In this document: positions 63,398 through 64,000 of the stretch, one piece after another
Layout of the letters: each line of letters opens with the position of its first letter
Position numbering within the stretch: the first letter of the stretch is position 1
Origin: Neodiprion pinetum
Taxonomy: Eukaryota > Arthropoda > Insecta > Hymenoptera > Diprionidae
Length of the DNA stretch: 64,000 bases
NCBI RefSeq assembly: GCF_021155775.2
Contig: NC_060233.1
Coordinates: 33,139,077 to 33,203,076, forward strand
Reading direction: 5' to 3'
Notes under the pieces: model-generated
Told to the model about the DNA's origin: nothing
What the model saw: only the letters and a program-made list of their open reading frames with translations
The model's database searches: none
Program-made: the position numbers and the translations under genes

Positions 63398-63592
63398 GGG
63401 CAGAATGGAAGCTTCTCACCGAAGACGAGAAACGCCCGTTCATCGACGAGGCCAAAAGGCTCCGGGCTATGCACATGAAGGAACATCCAGACTACAAATA
63501 TCGACCCAGAAGAAAGCCGAAAACCCTCAGGAAGGAAGGCTACCCCTACAGCATCCCTTACCCAAGTGTGCCAATGGACGCCCTCAGAGCTG
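63398..63592 (+). CDS. Sox21b: Sox21b-like (SoxB) transcription factor, exon with second half of HMG box
   Basis: Joined in phase to the preceding exon, it reads GAEWKLLTEDEKRPFIDEA, completing HMG-box helices 2 and 3. It then gives MKEHPDYKYRPRRKPK, the C-terminal basic nuclear signal (about residues 120-126). The following tail GYPYSIPYPSVPMDALRAG is proline/tyrosine-rich and is the feature that most suggests Sox21b among insect SoxB genes. The donor G/GTGAGT at 63,592 leaves phase 1, with 149 complete codons so far from the 60,197 ATG. The usual C-terminal regulatory region is missing, so the gene continues past the window. The box has no stop, frameshift or lost wedge residue, consistent with a functional gene. 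Confidence 0.9.
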
Positions 63593-64000
63593 GTGAGTCC
63601 TTTTCTTCGATTTCGAGTCTTTCACCTCGCGATCAAACTCAACTCAACTCAACCTGATCACCGCACTTCTCTACATTCGGTACAATGGTTCTTTTTTCGC
63701 CGGAGAAAGTTCACGTTCTGTGCAACGATTTACCGAAAAGTAGAAATATTTCCGAATACTCGCTGAAAACCGAATCCGCCTGACACTTAATTTTGCTCAA
63801 TGTTTGAACTCCTCCATTTTCAATTCCAATTCAATCACAACTGTATAAGCTGCGCATATCCAACTGAATCTCAAAGCAAGAAGTCAATTCATAAGAACAT
63901 CTTATTCCAGGTTAATGTGACACGTTCACCTCCAAGTATATTCAATGGTAGAAACGACGGTAGCTGTAACGTCTAGGTCGAATTGAAGTCTGCGTGTTTT
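63593..64000 (+). other. Start of the next Sox21b-like intron (runs off the window)
   Basis: Begins GTGAGTCC. No further exon with Sox C-terminal sequence in the required phase is visible before 64,000. Confidence 0.75.

Noticed and set aside
1..64000. CRISPR arrays, ribosomal RNA, bacterial operons, LTR retrotransposons
   Set aside because: No regularly spaced direct repeats, no rRNA-like conserved blocks, no long direct terminal repeats and no reverse transcriptase motifs were seen on reading both strands; tRNA genes were looked for by eye only and could be missed.

Overview
The window looks like insect nuclear DNA, most probably from a hymenopteran, although the order is an inference from general character (frequent CpG, many short microsatellites, small foldback transposons, sparse genes) and not from a diagnostic marker. 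There are no operons, no Shine-Dalgarno-led gene arrays and no closely packed reading frames. Only two protein families can be recognised with confidence: a SoxB HMG-box transcription factor at the right end, and a DDE transposase of a DNA transposon at 15.6-19.0 kb.

Layout. 1-15.5 kb is non-coding sequence carrying several small palindromic elements: a 210-bp inverted-repeat element at 5.1 kb, an AT-rich block with stacked tandem duplications at 8.7-9.5 kb, and two adjoining foldback structures at 11.3-11.9 kb. A 3.4-kb autonomous-type transposon lies at 15,568-19,005. It is bounded by TTAA duplications, has GGGGTA-type inverted ends, and carries a minus-strand transposase gene. That gene is split by a second, 751-bp, TTAA-flanked non-autonomous element inserted exactly at a TTAA inside the coding sequence. 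From 19.0 to about 58.8 kb there is a long stretch with no supportable protein-coding gene. It holds microsatellites, purine and pyrimidine tracts and one 653-bp near-complete foldback element at 43,696-44,348.

The right end contains the 5' part of a Sox21b-like gene on the plus strand. A candidate non-coding or nearly non-coding first exon ends at 59,486. An exon at 60,184-60,449 carries the N-terminus and first half of the HMG box, and an exon at 63,398-63,592 carries the second half and the following conserved tail. The gene runs off the window. The long gene-poor region upstream is what one would expect beside a developmental regulator, so parts of it are likely cis-regulatory, but no individual enhancer can be proved from this sequence alone.

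The most interesting observation is the nested transposon: one TTAA-targeting element caught inside the coding exon of another TTAA-targeting element, with the host reading frame otherwise open from end to end.
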